From: Daphnia carinata
Lineage: Eukaryota; Arthropoda; Branchiopoda; Diplostraca; Daphniidae
Length of the DNA stretch: 64,000 nt
Reading direction: 5' to 3'
Assembly (NCBI RefSeq): GCF_022539665.2
Contig: NC_081338.1
Coordinates: forward strand, 5,021,679-5,085,678
The notes under the pieces are model-generated. The model saw only the letters and a list, made by a program, of their open reading frames with translations, did not search any database and was not told the DNA's origin. Both the position numbers and the translations under genes were made by a program. Shown piece by piece: positions 37,500 to 51,037 of this stretch (positions within the stretch are counted from its first letter, which is position 1; every line of letters starts with the position of its first letter).

Positions 37500-39272
37500 T
37501 AATGTGAAAATACCCAAATTGTATTTAAAATCAAACATAAACTGTAATACAACTAAGGGTAACAAAAAGAAACAATAGCACATTGACAGGTATTTCAAAG
37601 TAAACAGCATCCTATGACTTAATGGAAGTTTCTTCATTATGTTTGGACATCTCCACATTTTGTTCATCGGATCTTTAGGTTTAAATAAATATCGAATAGA
37701 CATCTATTGTTGGACATACAGTAAGTCAATTGAGACGTCGTCACCGTTCCTACAGCTGTTGAGGTCTTTGAGTCCCCGTGTCACCAGTCGTTTCCCCGTT
37801 TAATCCATTTCTCAATTGTCTTTTGTTGATTTTGTCACACAGACGTATTCTTCGATAGTATGTTCCAAACGAAGATAACACCGACCTGTTTCTATATCAC
37901 GAATTTTCTATATCTCTAGAGTTAGTTTTCAACTTCACTTTCCGAGTTCCAGTAATCCGGAAGGCTCCTCAAGTTGGCAGATATTATACATATTCTTGTT
38001 CCTGAGTCTGAGTGAATGACATTAATTTATTAATTTTGCTTAACCACAGTTCTTACGTAAATGCGATTTCGAATTTTAAGGTTTTAATTATTTTTATCTT
38101 TTGCGGCAATCGTTCATGTTGAGATTTGGCACCGCTGCCCCCTTCCCCCTGTTCGAGAGCGCAGACATCTTGGGAGTTAGGGATCAAATAAGTGAAGGCT
38201 ACGGGGGTCAACTTGCATTCCATTCAGCCTCATGCGTCATATTTAATGAGTAAACGAGTTTTTTCCAAGCATCGTGACAAAAAATGTTTGAAGGTTTTGT
38301 TTGTTAGTAGTCGTCGAGCTCGTTTCGTAAAATTCGTATTAAAAGAACCGTTTCTGCTGGCTGTAGCCGCTGTAATGGATGTTCCAGTAACATCTATGAT
38401 CATGGGATTTGTAATTTGATGCCTAGTGTTCCTATTCTCGTCCAAAAAATAATTACGCCAACCAAAAGGTCAGTTTTGTGGGGCAAAGTATGCTTCTTTG
38501 TTTTGATGGAACTGGCCCACACTGTGTATGGCTTTTTACGTCCATATTGAAACAAAACGATTATTTAGCAGTAGGGCTATAAATGAAAGAGACCTAATAA
38601 AATCCAATACCCAGAATCAATTATAAAATGTGCAATTAACTGACAGGACAGTTGAGTGAAAAAAAAAGATGCGCGAAAAAGAAAAAATGAAATCTCGTAC
38701 AGATGAATCTTAATGATGGTGCAAACTAGAACTGGTAAATAGTAAACTGTATGACGTAGACGTTTTTGCTGGTTCTGTGATTCTTCTCGAGCAAGTCCAC
38801 TCTCGTAAAAGATGGTAACAGATCAGCATCTTTGTCGAAGAAAAGTACTGTTTCGATACCTACTCTTGACAATGGTTATGACGGAAAATAGACGAAAGTA
38901 AGAGTTTTGCAAAAAGGTAAAGTTTAATGCAATACAGTTTACTAGCTGAGATAATAAGCCACAATCCTATATAATTTTTAGACTAACTTTTTCATTTTTA
39001 CTTTTCAAGGGAAACAAAAAGCAAAAAAGCGTTTCAATCTACTCCATTATCCGCTACGTGTCAGACATCCGGAAGGCTAACCTTGCCGTGAAACGTTATG
39101 TGTTACAAAAACAGGTTTTTCTTTCCTTTTTCTCCATGATAATGCCTGAGGCTGAATCTGATTGGGGGATTGATTGAAAAAAGTATAGGCTCCTCCCAAT
39201 TATTCGCGTAAAATCTGCTCTGTTTTTCCAGATGGAAGCTAGGCGATCATTGACAGCGGTCACATACGAACC
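37500..39272. other. Spacer between GMC genes 2 and 3
   Basis: 1.8 kb of AT-rich sequence with the 3' flank of gene 2 and promoter of gene 3. No intact or clearly broken gene was found. A short match to the NPEG codons of GMC exon 1 near 37950 is discussed under rejected items. Confidence 0.4.
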
Positions 39273-41583
39273 ATGCTGCAATTCAGGGAGCTGGCCATTG
39301 CCTTAACTTCGGCACTTACTTGGCTTTTACTCAGTGACACTCCAAGTGATCCTGAAGGATACGTCCAAGATGCAACGGTAAGCAAGTATTTATACATTGT
39401 AAAATTCTGCTTTGAATTAAAAACTATTACTCGCTGTGTGCTGATCGCAGTTGTAGACGGAAATTGAAGCGAAACTTGTTTCTTTGCATGGCTATGCAAA
39501 AAAACCGGTTACGAGTTGCGATCGTGTTATTTTAGTTGCCCTCACTCACCTAATAGTAAAGTGAAACGTGATTAAATGTTTTTCTACTGGAATTGTAGGA
39601 TATTCGAACTGAATATGACTTCATCATCATAGGAGCGGGATCAGCTGGAGCTGTGATCGCTAATCGATTGTCGGAAATAGCCGATTGGAACATTCTGCTG
39701 CTGGAAGCGGGTGGCGATGAAAGTATGCTTGGACAAATTCCACTATTAGCAGCTAATATACAATTGACGTCGAAAGATTGGCAGTACAAGACCACTCCTC
39801 AAGCGAATGGCTGCCTAGGAAACGCCAATCAACAGTATTTTCATTTAAGTAAAACTCATCCATTTGGAACTCATGCGTCTTCTTTTATTGGTTTTATTAA
39901 GGTGTCTTTGGCCGCGAGGTAAGATGCTCGGCGGAAGTTCATCCTTGAATTACATGTTGTACGTTCGAGGAAACAAACGCGATTATGATAAATGGAGAGA
40001 TAATGGAAATACTGGATGGGGATATGATGATGTCCTGCCGTATTTCCTGAAATCTGAAGATAATCAAAATCCGTTCCTTGCTGGAACAAAATACCACGGT
40101 AAGGGTGGGTACTTGACGGTCGGAGAGGCTGGCTATCGTTCCCCTTTAGGTGCTGCATTTATCCAGGGTGGAGTTGAAATGGGATACGAAAATCGCGACT
40201 ATAACGGCGAATTTCAAACAGGTGGTAGCCCAGTCTATTAATTGGAGAATGACATTTTCGAATAATTAAGGATTATTGAACTTCAGGTTTCATGTTCTCC
40301 CAGGGAACGGTACGTCGTGGAAGTCGTTGTTCTACGGCAAAAGCATTTTTACGTCCAGTTCGTAACCGGAAGAATCTACACATATCAATGTTTTCGCATG
40401 TTACGAAAATTCTAATTGATCCCGACACAAAAGAGGCAACTGGAGTTATGTTTGAGAAACACGGAACAGTTTATGTTGTCAGAGCTACTAAAGAAGTTAT
40501 ATTATCTGCCGGAAGTATTGCAAGTCCACAAATTCTGATGTTGAGTGGAGTGGGTCCAGCAGCACATCTAAAGGACAAAGGCATCATACCGATTTTGGAC
40601 CAACCTTTTGTTGGCGAAAACTTGCACGATCATATTGGCCTCATTGGAATGGTTTTCTTAATTGGTATTATATCATTCTCGCCCCTTTCTAAAGCTTTCG
40701 CCTGGAAATTACCGTGCAATACTTTTTTTATGTAGATAAGCCTTATGCCGTCGTGTCAGCATCGAGACTCGCGTCACTTCCAGTTCTTCTGAATTATACT
40801 TTGTTTGGAGGAACAGCCATGTCACTTTTGGGTGGTGTGGAAGGAATAGCATTCGTCAATTCAAAATATGCTACCCCTAGTGAGGATTGGCCCGATATCC
40901 AACTGCATTTTGGTTCTGGAAGTGACGTATCTGATGATGGTACTAGCATTCGTTACGCTCATGGTACCACTGATGAAGTGTGGAACGAATATTTCAAACC
41001 AATCGTCAACAAAGACTCTTGGACTATATTCCCATACTTTTTGAGGCCAAAAAGTCGAGGAAATATTCGTCTCAAATCCAACGATCCTTACGCCAAACCG
41101 CTCATCAATCCAAACTACTTTAGCGATCCAGATGATATCAAGGTGACAATTGAAGCTGTCAAGATTTCTTTAGCTCTTAGCAAAACAGAAGCTTTCCAGA
41201 AGATGGGTACCAAGTTCTACGATAAGCCGTACCCTGGATGCGAAACTAAACTATTATGGACGGACGCGTACTGGGAATGCTGGATCAAGACTTCCAGTTT
41301 TACCTTGGCTCACACAGTCGGCACTTGTAAAATGGGTCCAGACAGTGATCAAACAGCCGTTGTCGATCCGGAATTGAACTTGAGAGGCATCAAGTACCTC
41401 CGCGTTGCCGATACTTCAATCATGCCGTCCGTGCCCAGTGGAAATACCAATGCTGCAACAGTAATGACTTTCTTTCACTCTGTTTAGTTTTTTTTTAATC
41501 TAACGATTGGTTTCTTCTAATAGATTATGGTAGGAGAAAAGGCAGCAGACCTCATAAAAAAAACATGGTTGTTGAAAAAATGA
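39273..41583 (+). CDS. GMC oxidoreductase 3, 607 aa
   Basis: Third tandem member. Six exons (39273-39377, 39599-39834, 39902-40221, 40287-40664, 40736-41460, 41524-41583) give 607 residues. Exons 1-4 match genes 1 and 2 in length, exon 5 matches gene 2, and the last exon is three codons longer (ending TWLLKK). Motifs intact: [80 protein letters not shown]. The linker is [13 protein letters not shown]. By eye it is closest to gene 2 in exons 3-5 but shares the start of exon 2 (DIRTEYDF...[19 protein letters not shown]) almost exactly with gene 1, which hints at gene conversion. Confidence 0.93.
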
Positions 41584-44500
41584 AATTTGAATTATTATTA
41601 ACTTATTGAAGACTTAGCTTTTGCATAGCTACAATACATGTCCTTCTCGTCATCAACGAGATATTTTTTACACTTCCATTACGGTGAGCCTGAGGTGTTG
41701 TCTTTCCGTTATGCTATGATTTTTAAGTCAGTGTAAGCTCAAGTGCTCTGCTTTTGAACCAGTTTTTGGAGATGATTATTCATCGTTCAGGGTCTGTTCT
41801 AGGACTGAGATGCGGCGAAACCCGATGAACCAGTTTTCCAGTTTGGTTGCCGTTTCGTCTATTCCAGTTATATCATTTGACCATGAAACCTGAGGCAAAA
41901 CATTAATTAAAACAAGGATACTCGAGAGCAGTTGCTGTTTATTCTGACCTTGATTCAAATCTGTAAAATTGTTGGAAACTTCTTAGAGGTGCACGACCTG
42001 GACTTGGGTAATGCGATGGTTATAAACGTGTTTTTGTCGAGACTTGCAGTTAACAAAGCCAAGATAGTGTAGTCAATCATTAACTTGGGCGTGAAATGTT
42101 GTGCTACGTCGTTCTGACGTTTCAATCTTGAGGATTGTCAGATTTGAGCCCATTGCAGCAGGGAACAAGTGTGCCTTCCAAAACCATAATGGAGACTTCA
42201 GCACAATCCGTATGTAGCCTTCATTCAAAGCTGTTTATTCATTCTTCTTACTCAAATCATTGTCAATGTATCTTTCTGGAAAATTACTGCAAAATCGTGT
42301 TGCTTATACACGTCAGCAGGTAATCCTTTATGATGAAGTAGAAATGGCATACTGTCATAATTAATAGTAAAAAAAAAAACTGTGTGTATGTGATGCGTCA
42401 TTTGAGCAACAAAAATCCGAGAAGCTTTTTAAAACATCGTGAAAGTTGATGTTGAATGAAGAATAACATAAATGATAGTAAATTACGAAAAATCTACTCA
42501 AATGTGATAACCAGCCACAGACGTCATACGATAATAGGCAATGTTGCAGTCAGCTGGCAAAGTCTCTTCTCATTTGTGCTTTCTCAAATCTTTTAAAGAT
42601 AAAACTTTAAATATCGACTTGTATAATAGTTTAAATTGCTGTTTTTGTTAAGCTAATAGGCTGGTTTGAAAAGTCATACCCTAGTTCGTTTCCATCTGCT
42701 GAGATACAGCAGCTGGGAGGGAAATGGAAAGTGTGAACGACGTACAGTACAATAGACGTACTTACAAATGGGTGAGTCTATATCATGATAATCTTTGTAC
42801 TTTGACATTTCACGTATCTTTTCCTTTTTCTTGGTGCTTATAAGGTTGGCAAAGTTGAGCTGGTAGTTTGATGAAGCAATGGAAAACTTAAGAATATCTT
42901 TGATAGTCAAATCAAATGGAAAGACGAGCGACGCTATTTCTTGGTAAGTCAAGTATTTTACTATGCATGAAAGTAGTTAGTGGCTTTATTATATAAGTTG
43001 AGGCTCTCTCCTTTTAGAGATAATTCCAATAAGCTGAAAACGAATTGAGCGATGATGTAGTTGTAATCTTGCAGCCGTACCTGCATTCGTATTTCCCTTT
43101 GAAACCTGAATGACAGCATTTCTATTGCGGGATTTTAATGTAGCTTTTCGTTTCTTCACGTCATAATGCCATGTATGAACGAAAAGCCACATCTCACATT
43201 CTTTCTATGAACAGTGAACCGTTATCTAATGCAGTTTGATAAACAAAGGAACTCACTGTTCAATCGAAGTAGTTTTACAATGAAAAGATTGTCCCTTCGT
43301 TGTCGTGCAGACTTTCCAGTTTTTAACAATGAAATTCATCTTTTTGAGTGCATACCAAACACCTGGTTAAATCGATACCCACGTCTTACCTTTTGATTCG
43401 GAATTCTGGGTGCTTCTATGTGCCCATTGACATCTTGATTTCGTTTTGCATTGTAACCTACATCGACCCTAGCAGTCTGATTGGCGTGGTCTTTTTAAAT
43501 GTTTGTTTTACTCTCCTGAATTTTTTAAGGGCGATACAGCAAAAGAATTCGATATTTAAGAGACGGAATGCAAACGCATACAAAGAGGAAAAGTGTGTTT
43601 CACTTGAGAAAGCTTTTGTGAGGACAATTTGAAAAACAAAGAAAGCAAATCGTGTAACAATTTGGGCCCTGGGATTGACCCCACGACTTTTACCATTTGA
43701 AATCCCGTGTTTCTTTTTGTTTCGTTTTTTAAAATTTCATTTCTCTGTTTAGCTATGCGGAGAAATTGCTCCCATTGTTGCAAATTCACTTGTTTTACAT
43801 CTTTTTTTTTTGTGTTGTTGCGATGATCCAACGAATGGCATGCTTATACAGACCTGTCTAATCAGCCGACTAATTGCCTGGATTAGAAAGTAACGCACGC
43901 CTGATTTATTGCAAAACCCGTTCTTCGTTTTCAGACTTTTACTCTTCGTTCTGGCTCCCTATTGCCCGCGTCTTAAGACTTTCTCCATGCAATTCCTTCT
44001 GCTTTATTCGGTACGTAATGGATCGCCATAGGCTAGCATAAACCTATTTGCAACTGCATAGGATAGGGGGACACGTTTAAATGCTTATTTATAAGCACAA
44101 GAAAACCAAAATTGGAATAACGTCCGGCGCTATCCCCTGAATAGTTAGCAATGCACTCGTAAATGTTAAATTCTTATTTATTTTTTTTTATGCTTGGCTT
44201 GGAGTATATGCATTTGGCGTGTTAGCCAACCATTTTCACGTGACGTCGGAATTGCGTTCCCATTTTTTCTTTTGGTGTCGAAAAAATATAATTTTACTTT
44301 TTACTTTTAAAACATCTTTAAATTTCTGTTTAAAAAAGAAAAGGTGACAGCACTCGCACAACGACGAAAAACATAAGAAAAATAACAACAAAGAAACACA
44401 ATGTCATGGGAAAAACTCATCCGGCTTTCACTTCTCACGTAATTTTTAAATAATCGCTGTCAGGCGCATCTGCCACTTGTCTGTCTTTTTAACGATGTTT

Positions 44501-46880
44501 GTATTCGTTGCGAGGTGCCAAACAAGTCACGCGTTTTCTTTTCTAAACAATCCGTCTCCATCTATTCAGTTTTTAAAGACTTAATCAATCTAAGCGAAGT
44601 GCTAAAAATGAGCCAACGAGTAAAGCCATTGATGGATCGCGACGTAATTTTAGAATTGGAATCCAATTGAAACAATCTATTTTACCTAAGTGTCAGATGT
44701 CACCACACTTGCGAAATGGAATCCATGTCGAGATTAGAAAGTTTAGATCATCCCTACATTTCGAAAAATGGTTGGAACATTTTCTTTTCCCACTTGAAAA
44801 ATTCTTTTTTTAAGACGGGTATTTAACTTTCTCTCCAATGCTTCCCGTTTAGGTCAATCTAATAATCGCCATAGGCATTAGAAGACACACACACACACAA
44901 GTGCAGTGAGACGATCTCTTATTGGAAATAACGACGGTTTAACAAAACGAAAGTTAACATACCGCTATTATGACTTATGCTGCAAACCTTATTTGTGTGT
45001 AGAAAATCGCAATAGCCGTATGTAAACTCGAAAGAAAATGAGAAGGCCGGGACAGGAAATCAGGACTGGGAAAAACATCCCGGAAATTTTCACTTGCCTG
45101 AAAAGACATCATTTGGCAAGGCGTAAGTCACGTAGACCTTTGACATACTTTTGGAATTAAAGAAGATGGTCGTTTGCATGTGAAAGCTTTTTTCTCCGTT
45201 ATGGAAATTCGTTTTAGGTGACCGTGTGCAATTTAGAATTCTGATGAATAATTCTCGATACAGCGGACGGTTCTTAATGCAATCCGATACGCCATCTGTT
45301 TGCGTGAATGACAAGTCGAGTCATCACGATGAATTGGTCCCCCTACTTTCTGTTCATTTATACAACACTTGCATTGAGAATCCTCCCTAAAATGCCACTT
45401 GTCTTTGCTGGGGGAAAAAACTTTGGGTAACGTAAAGTCGATGAGTTTGTTGACTTTACCGTGCCAAATCAAATATGCATGCGTACATCATAAAGGAGTC
45501 TGTTAGGATAGCGCACACTTTGTTATAGACGCATCTGATAAGATCTAGGTGTGCCATTGAACGAAACTTTTTTTTTTTTTTCTTGAGGTCGCCATGTATT
45601 CTTGTTTCATTTTGAAACGCTGCCCGTTATGTGCGCACGGGCTACGCGAGTTGACCGTACGTATGCAAATGAGCCGATTCCCGCTAGACGCCATCATCAG
45701 CGGGTTCCTGACCAAGACCATTTATCACCAAGACATTTCCCTTTACGGTGTTCTTCCGTTTGACCTTAAAAATAACGTGTGCCAACGATGCGCAACGTGA
45801 ATATTTTTGAACATCGACGTTAGGAAAAACCTATAGGCGAACATAAAATTTTTCCTTTGATTAGGCGGAATTGTTCTTTTTTTTTATTGTTTGTTGGGGA
45901 TTCATTTGGGCGCGGAGGTTAACGAGCAAACATAAATGAGCATGATGAAAGTTTAACTGATTTCTACTTGATTGCGGATTTACCTGATGTTCGGATTCAA
46001 GGGGAAATTGCATCGATAAAAAAAAAACTATGCCGGAAAATGTAGGTTAGTTTTTAAATTGAATTCAGGGGGAATGGTCGAAACAACATTGATGTTTGCT
46101 GCGATATACAATTAATAACTGGTTTCTACTTCAAAGTTGTAGCAGATGGGCTGTTTTTTTCGTTTTCTTTTGCGGATGAGTTGATCTGAGTCTGATCTGA
46201 GAAAAGCTAAAAGAAAATGCGCTGATGGATCGCCGTAAACACGTACCACCTCTTTTCTATATTCATTTTTGATTTTGTTTTTTTTTGCCATGTATCAATC
46301 AACAAGGTGTTTCGGTTTACAACCTGCGGACAAACATCTTTTTTTGGGTTTCAGTTCAAAAGTAGTACGTCCGTCTACTAACCGGTTACATTAAAGAGCC
46401 GAGGTAAATTTTTGTTTCTCCCTAGTCTTTTTATTTTTTTCGAACGACGAAAAAAAAAATGAAACGAGAGAAAACCTCTAATTCAGTGGCTTATTTGAAT
46501 ACTTTGCAAAAAAAAAGAAAGAAATGAAATTTATGTTAATCTTGAAAGTCTTCTTAGTTCGGCATTGTACCGTCCTTGTTGATCGTATCACGTTGTGTCA
46601 TAATCTGATGTTCGTTTCTCGTTCATTTTTTGAAAACGCGGTAAGGTGAAAATATACGGGCCGCTCATCGTAGCGTGAGCAAACAGTGCGTTTCTATCCA
46701 CTGCACGGGACGGTCCGTCTTTCTCACCACTCTTTGAATAGGCGTCTTGTTATTGTGCGGGCCCAGACAGGGTGGCAGTTATCGTTAATTATTTGCGTGT
46801 TTTCACGTTCGCGGGAGGAAGAAGTCGGGGTGCGTCTTTAAAAGCTTTTTTTTTTTTTTTTCATTTAACTGGTGGTAAAG
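41584..46880. other. 5.3 kb gene-poor interval before GMC gene 4
   Basis: The longest stretch without a supportable gene in the window. It is AT-rich with many homopolymer runs, a short AC dinucleotide repeat (44884-44899), and scattered short open frames on both strands that lack start context, splice partners or coding composition. It could hold distal regulatory sequence for GMC gene 4, a non-coding RNA, or old transposon debris; none is demonstrated. Confidence 0.4.
44884..44899. repeat. AC dinucleotide microsatellite
   Basis: Eight uninterrupted AC units. Too short to be notable beyond use as a marker. Confidence 0.8.
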
Positions 46881-49800
46881 ATGTTGTTGGAATTTACAAT
46901 GACGATGACTACCCTGCTGGGCAAGTATTTCTTCCTTCGTGATAGCGCAAACAATCCGGAAGGGGTAGTGCGTGATTCTCGGGTAAGTCTTTGACATTCT
47001 TTCCCTTTTGATTAACACTAGGCATCACAAATTACGTTGATAGGTGGCCGGGACGGGACAGTTTATTCTCTTGTTCAAGTTCAAAATTCCGTGCAAAAAT
47101 TTGCACTACGTGTTACGCGTTTGCATTTTAATCAAAATGCAAATTTTACTAGACTAGAATTTCTAAAGCCAAGAGTTTAATTAGAATTGGCCACTAAATT
47201 AGTCGTCCAATCCTATTCATTATGTGGCATACATTCCTTTAAAAAAAGAAAATGTAATTGAAGTTGAACCAGGTGTCACAATTGTGATTTGGTTTGGTCC
47301 TTGTTCTGCCCCCAAAGTTAGTTGCCGTCTTGGTTTGCTTGTAATCTCTGATTTTTCGTAAGCGCTAAATTAAAGATTAGAAGCCAACTAGCGAGCCAAA
47401 ACTCGTGATTCGACATTCATTTGAATTAACCTAGTTCTATTAGCCTTAATGACGTTGATGCGTGGGGTCCAATTATCATTTAAATTTGCATAGGTGGAAT
47501 AATAACATGGAGATGATGTTGTTGCCATTAGTTCATCAGAAAAAAAAGACATTGAATCAAGTCCCTTTAATCAAAACTTGTTTCTGTTATCAAAACACGT
47601 AGCACTTACCCCACGATTAACAGCTCATTCATTTCACTTTCATTGTATTTAATGATAATGAATTCTCATATGATTGTTGAATTACCCACTCCTTGCAAAA
47701 GTCTTTTAAATCCTTGAGAAAGTTTTGAAAGAGAGAGAAATTCGAAAATTAAGAGGAACTCATTTTTACATCTCTTTTTGTTTTGCCTCTCCTTGAGAAT
47801 GATGTAACAGCGAACTAGACTTATCATTACCGGCAACCGGTTGGAACAAAGTCGAAATTGACTTTTAACTATTCATAATTTCTTACTTGCTGGAACATTT
47901 TCTTCTCGCACTTCCTCCGAGCGCAACGTTTCCCGTGGTCTTTTTTAAATTGATGTTCAACTCGAAATTCTTCGAATGTTATAATGCTTCAGAAAAAAAC
48001 AAATGAAACTCATTTCCATGTTTCTAGGAAAATAGGTTGCGCAACACTTTGTTTTTGGCTAGAAATGCCGATAGGGAAATATGGAATCAATCAAACCTCA
48101 ATTAAATTCAAATTGATTCAAGTGTTTGCATTTATGTATAAGACAGAGTTTCTTGTTATCGAAGTAGAGCTTGTTAACGTAACATGCCCAGAGGTCGAAG
48201 CCCCGCATTATTCTCCTTAAAAGCACGAACGTAAGCATTTACCGAACAAAGTTGATGTTATTCTAATTCGTTTTAGTATTTCGTACCATCAACAGTTTCA
48301 TGTGGCACTGCTTTCACGCTTCTTTTCTTTTTGATTCTTTATACATTAGCGGCACTTTTTTTTGGTTTGTCCTGTGTCAAATATTGCCATCATCCTAACT
48401 TGTATGATTGACACACAGAATATGAGAGACGAATGCCTGTTGTCAAGTGGACAAATAGCAGGAAGAGAAATCCCGTAAGAGGCCCATTCATTTTTCATTC
48501 CCGTTGGCAAAACAAAATGTGTAATTAGCGTGAGTGGTTCACGTTCGTTGCAGTTGCCTACCAATCACGGGGAATTCCCTACACCGTAGACATTTAAAGA
48601 AAAACCACACTATCTTCCCCCATTGGCCTCAATACCTTTCTGTAATCATTTACGACCCATACACTTCAACGTGAAACAGTCGGCGTCAATGGAAAACAGA
48701 AAGGACGGCGCTCGATTTGAAACCAGAAGTTTCACAAAGGGGAAAGGCACGTAGGCCAAACATTCCAAAATGAATGACGTTTAAGAATGGCAGATGGCCT
48801 ACTGCGCCATTGATGAAGATCCTTGATTAAGATTTCATCCTTTTTTGTTTTGTTTTTTTTTCATTATCGTTATGCAGGGACTGTGGACTGAATATGACTT
48901 CATTATCATCGGTGCTGGATCAGCCGGTGCCGTAATTGCCAACCGTCTCACCGAGATTGCCGAATGGAAAGTTTTGCTGGTGGAAGCCGGCGGGGATGAG
49001 TCATTTCTAGGACAAGTGCCGGCCATGGCTGCCGATCTTCAACTTACCGAACGAGATTGGCAATATCAAACGGAAAGGATGGACGGCCAAGCTTGTCTCG
49101 GTTTGGAAAATAAGAGGTTTCTATTGGGCTTTATTTTTGAAAATCTACAGTAATTAATCGTTTTTTTGAATGTTGTCAGGTGCTTATGGCCGAGAGGGAA
49201 AATGATGGGTGGCACTTCGTCGTTGAATTACATGTTGTACGTACGCGGAAACAGACGAGATTACGACCATTGGGCAAGTCTGGGCAACGTAGGCTGGTCT
49301 TACGATGATGTCTTGCCTTATTTCATCAAATCAGAAGACAATCAAAATCCCGCCCTGGCCAAAACGAGATATCACGGCACTGGTGGCTACCTGACGGTCA
49401 GCGAATCTCAATATCATTCACCTTTAGGAGATGCATTTATTCAAGGTGGAAAGGAAATGGGGTACAAACATCGAGATGGAAATGGCGAATATCAGACTGG
49501 TAAACTTTCATTCGCCTCAATTTGCATTTCAATTTGATTTAAAACATTAAAAGAAATTTGTTTTTTTTTCCAATAGGTTTCATGTTCGCTCAAGGAACAA
49601 TCCGCAAAGGCCATCGTTGCTCCACTTCTAAAGCGTTTATACGACCCATCCGTAAGCGAAAGAACCTTCACATTTCGATGAATTCGCAAGTTCTGAAACT
49701 CCTGATTAATCCCGTGACTAAGCAAGCTTACGGCGTGCAATTCATTAAGAGAGGAAAGATTTACCAGATTCACGCTCGCAAGGAAGTGATCCTGTCGGCC

Positions 49801-50928
49801 GGCGATACGGCCAGTCCGCACCTATTAATGTTGAGCGGAATCGGTCCGGCTGATCACTTGCAGGAGAAAGGGATCTATCCGATCGTGGCCAATTTACCTG
49901 TTGGCCAAAATTTGCACGATCACGTCGCCTTGGGTGAAATCATTTTCCTCATTGATGAGCCATATTCGTTGAAAGAGGAACGTGTGAGGAACATACCTAC
50001 CATCCTCAACTACACCGCATGGGGAGGAACTCCCCTTTCCATGTTGGGAGGTAATTTTTATTTCGTAATTAACTCGTGGCCAGCAATTAATTAAAGAGCT
50101 TTTAAACGTTAGGTGTCGAAGGACTTGCGTGGCTCAATACGAAATACGCGGACCCAACAGACGATTGGCCCGATGTTCAGTTTCACTTTATCGGTTCCTG
50201 CGTGACTGCCGACAGAGGACGTTCCGTTCGCTATTCTCACGGAGTTTCGGATGCCGTTTGGGAGAAATACTATTCGCCCATCATGGAAAGAGATTGTTGG
50301 AGTATCATGCCCGTCACGTTGCGTCCCAGATCGCGAGGTTACATCCGTCTCAACTCGGCTGATCCTTTCGACAAACCCATCATCAATCCAAACTACTATG
50401 ACGATCCGTACGATGTGAAAGTGACCGTCGAAGGCATCAAACTTGCTCTGCAGCTCAGTCAGACATCCGCCTTTAGGAAAATGAATAGCAAATTTTATGC
50501 CATGCCATTCCCTGGTTGCGAAGGCTATCGCATGGGCACGGACGAGTATTGGGAATGCTGGGTTCGCAGTTACAGGTATTTGATTAAACGTGTAGTATTT
50601 TAACTTAAAGTTTAATCAATTTCAATTCCAATGCAGCGTAACGTTGGCTCATACGGCGGGGACTTGTCAAATGGGACCAGATTCTGATCCGTTGGCAGTT
50701 GTCGATCCTTTACTCCGAGTTCGAGGCATTAAAAATTTGCGTGTAGCCGACTCGTCTATTATGCCGTTCGTGCCTAGCGGCAACACCAATGCTGCAGCGG
50801 TAATGATCAAACAGATATTGAAATCATATTATCATCGTCAATTCATTTCGCAAAAAATTTTTCAATCACAGATAATGATCGGAGAAAAGGCATCGGATCT
50901 TATCAAACATACCTGGCTTGCTCAATGA
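46881..50928 (+). CDS. GMC oxidoreductase 4 (divergent member), 605 aa
   Basis: Seven exons (46881-46982, 48878-49116, 49180-49499, 49577-50050, 50113-50575, 50637-50799, 50872-50928) give 605 residues. Motifs: [80 protein letters not shown]. The exon plan differs from genes 1-3: the intron after FLI(G/D) is missing, so exon 4 continues into DEPYS, and two other introns cut what is one exon in the paralogues (inside GGV and inside the Ser codon before VTLAH). Intron 1 is 1.9 kb, against 0.2-0.4 kb in the others. The segment [11 protein letters not shown] replaces the GSGSD(I/V)SDDG of genes 1-3. Codon use is more GC-rich. It is probably the older or independently evolving member. Confidence 0.92.
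46983..48877 (+). other. Large first intron of GMC gene 4
   Basis: 1.9 kb intron between the signal-like exon and the FAD-fold exon. It is AT-rich; a short plus-strand open frame at 47984-48220 has no supporting features. Size and position would suit transcriptional control elements, but none was recognised. Confidence 0.6.
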
Positions 50929-51037
50929 CTACAAGTTCCTGAACACAGTTACTCGACAATATAGCCATAATCGAATTTTTTTTTTTTTGTATTCAACTGA
51001 TCGTTATGATGTTGTTCTTCAGTTACTGATTAGTTTC

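Noticed and set aside
37930-37975. AGTAATCCGGAAGGC resembles the SNPEG codons in exon 1 of the GMC genes, as if a relic copy lay between genes 2 and 3
   Set aside because: Similarity covers about 15 bases only; no FAD-fold exon or other GMC motif was found nearby.
38192-38419. Open frame of 75 codons between GMC genes 2 and 3
   Set aside because: Basic, low-complexity translation with no splice partners or recognisable domain.
41776-41958. Minus-strand open frame with a hydrophobic start (SSILVLINVLPQ) and hydrophilic tail, like a small secreted peptide
   Set aside because: No in-frame ATG and no convincing upstream exon. A TATA-like site near 42020 is palindromic-looking in this AT-rich area and gives no support.
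43655-43700. Minus-strand GTGGGGTCAATCCCAGGGCCC resembles a tRNA or SINE B box
   Set aside because: The T-loop does not fit TTCRA, and no A box, acceptor stem or repeat copy was found.
45594-45800. Open frame of 68 codons with several Cys residues upstream of GMC gene 4
   Set aside because: Cysteines are not in any known pattern, there is no signal peptide, and the surrounding sequence lacks splice or promoter support.
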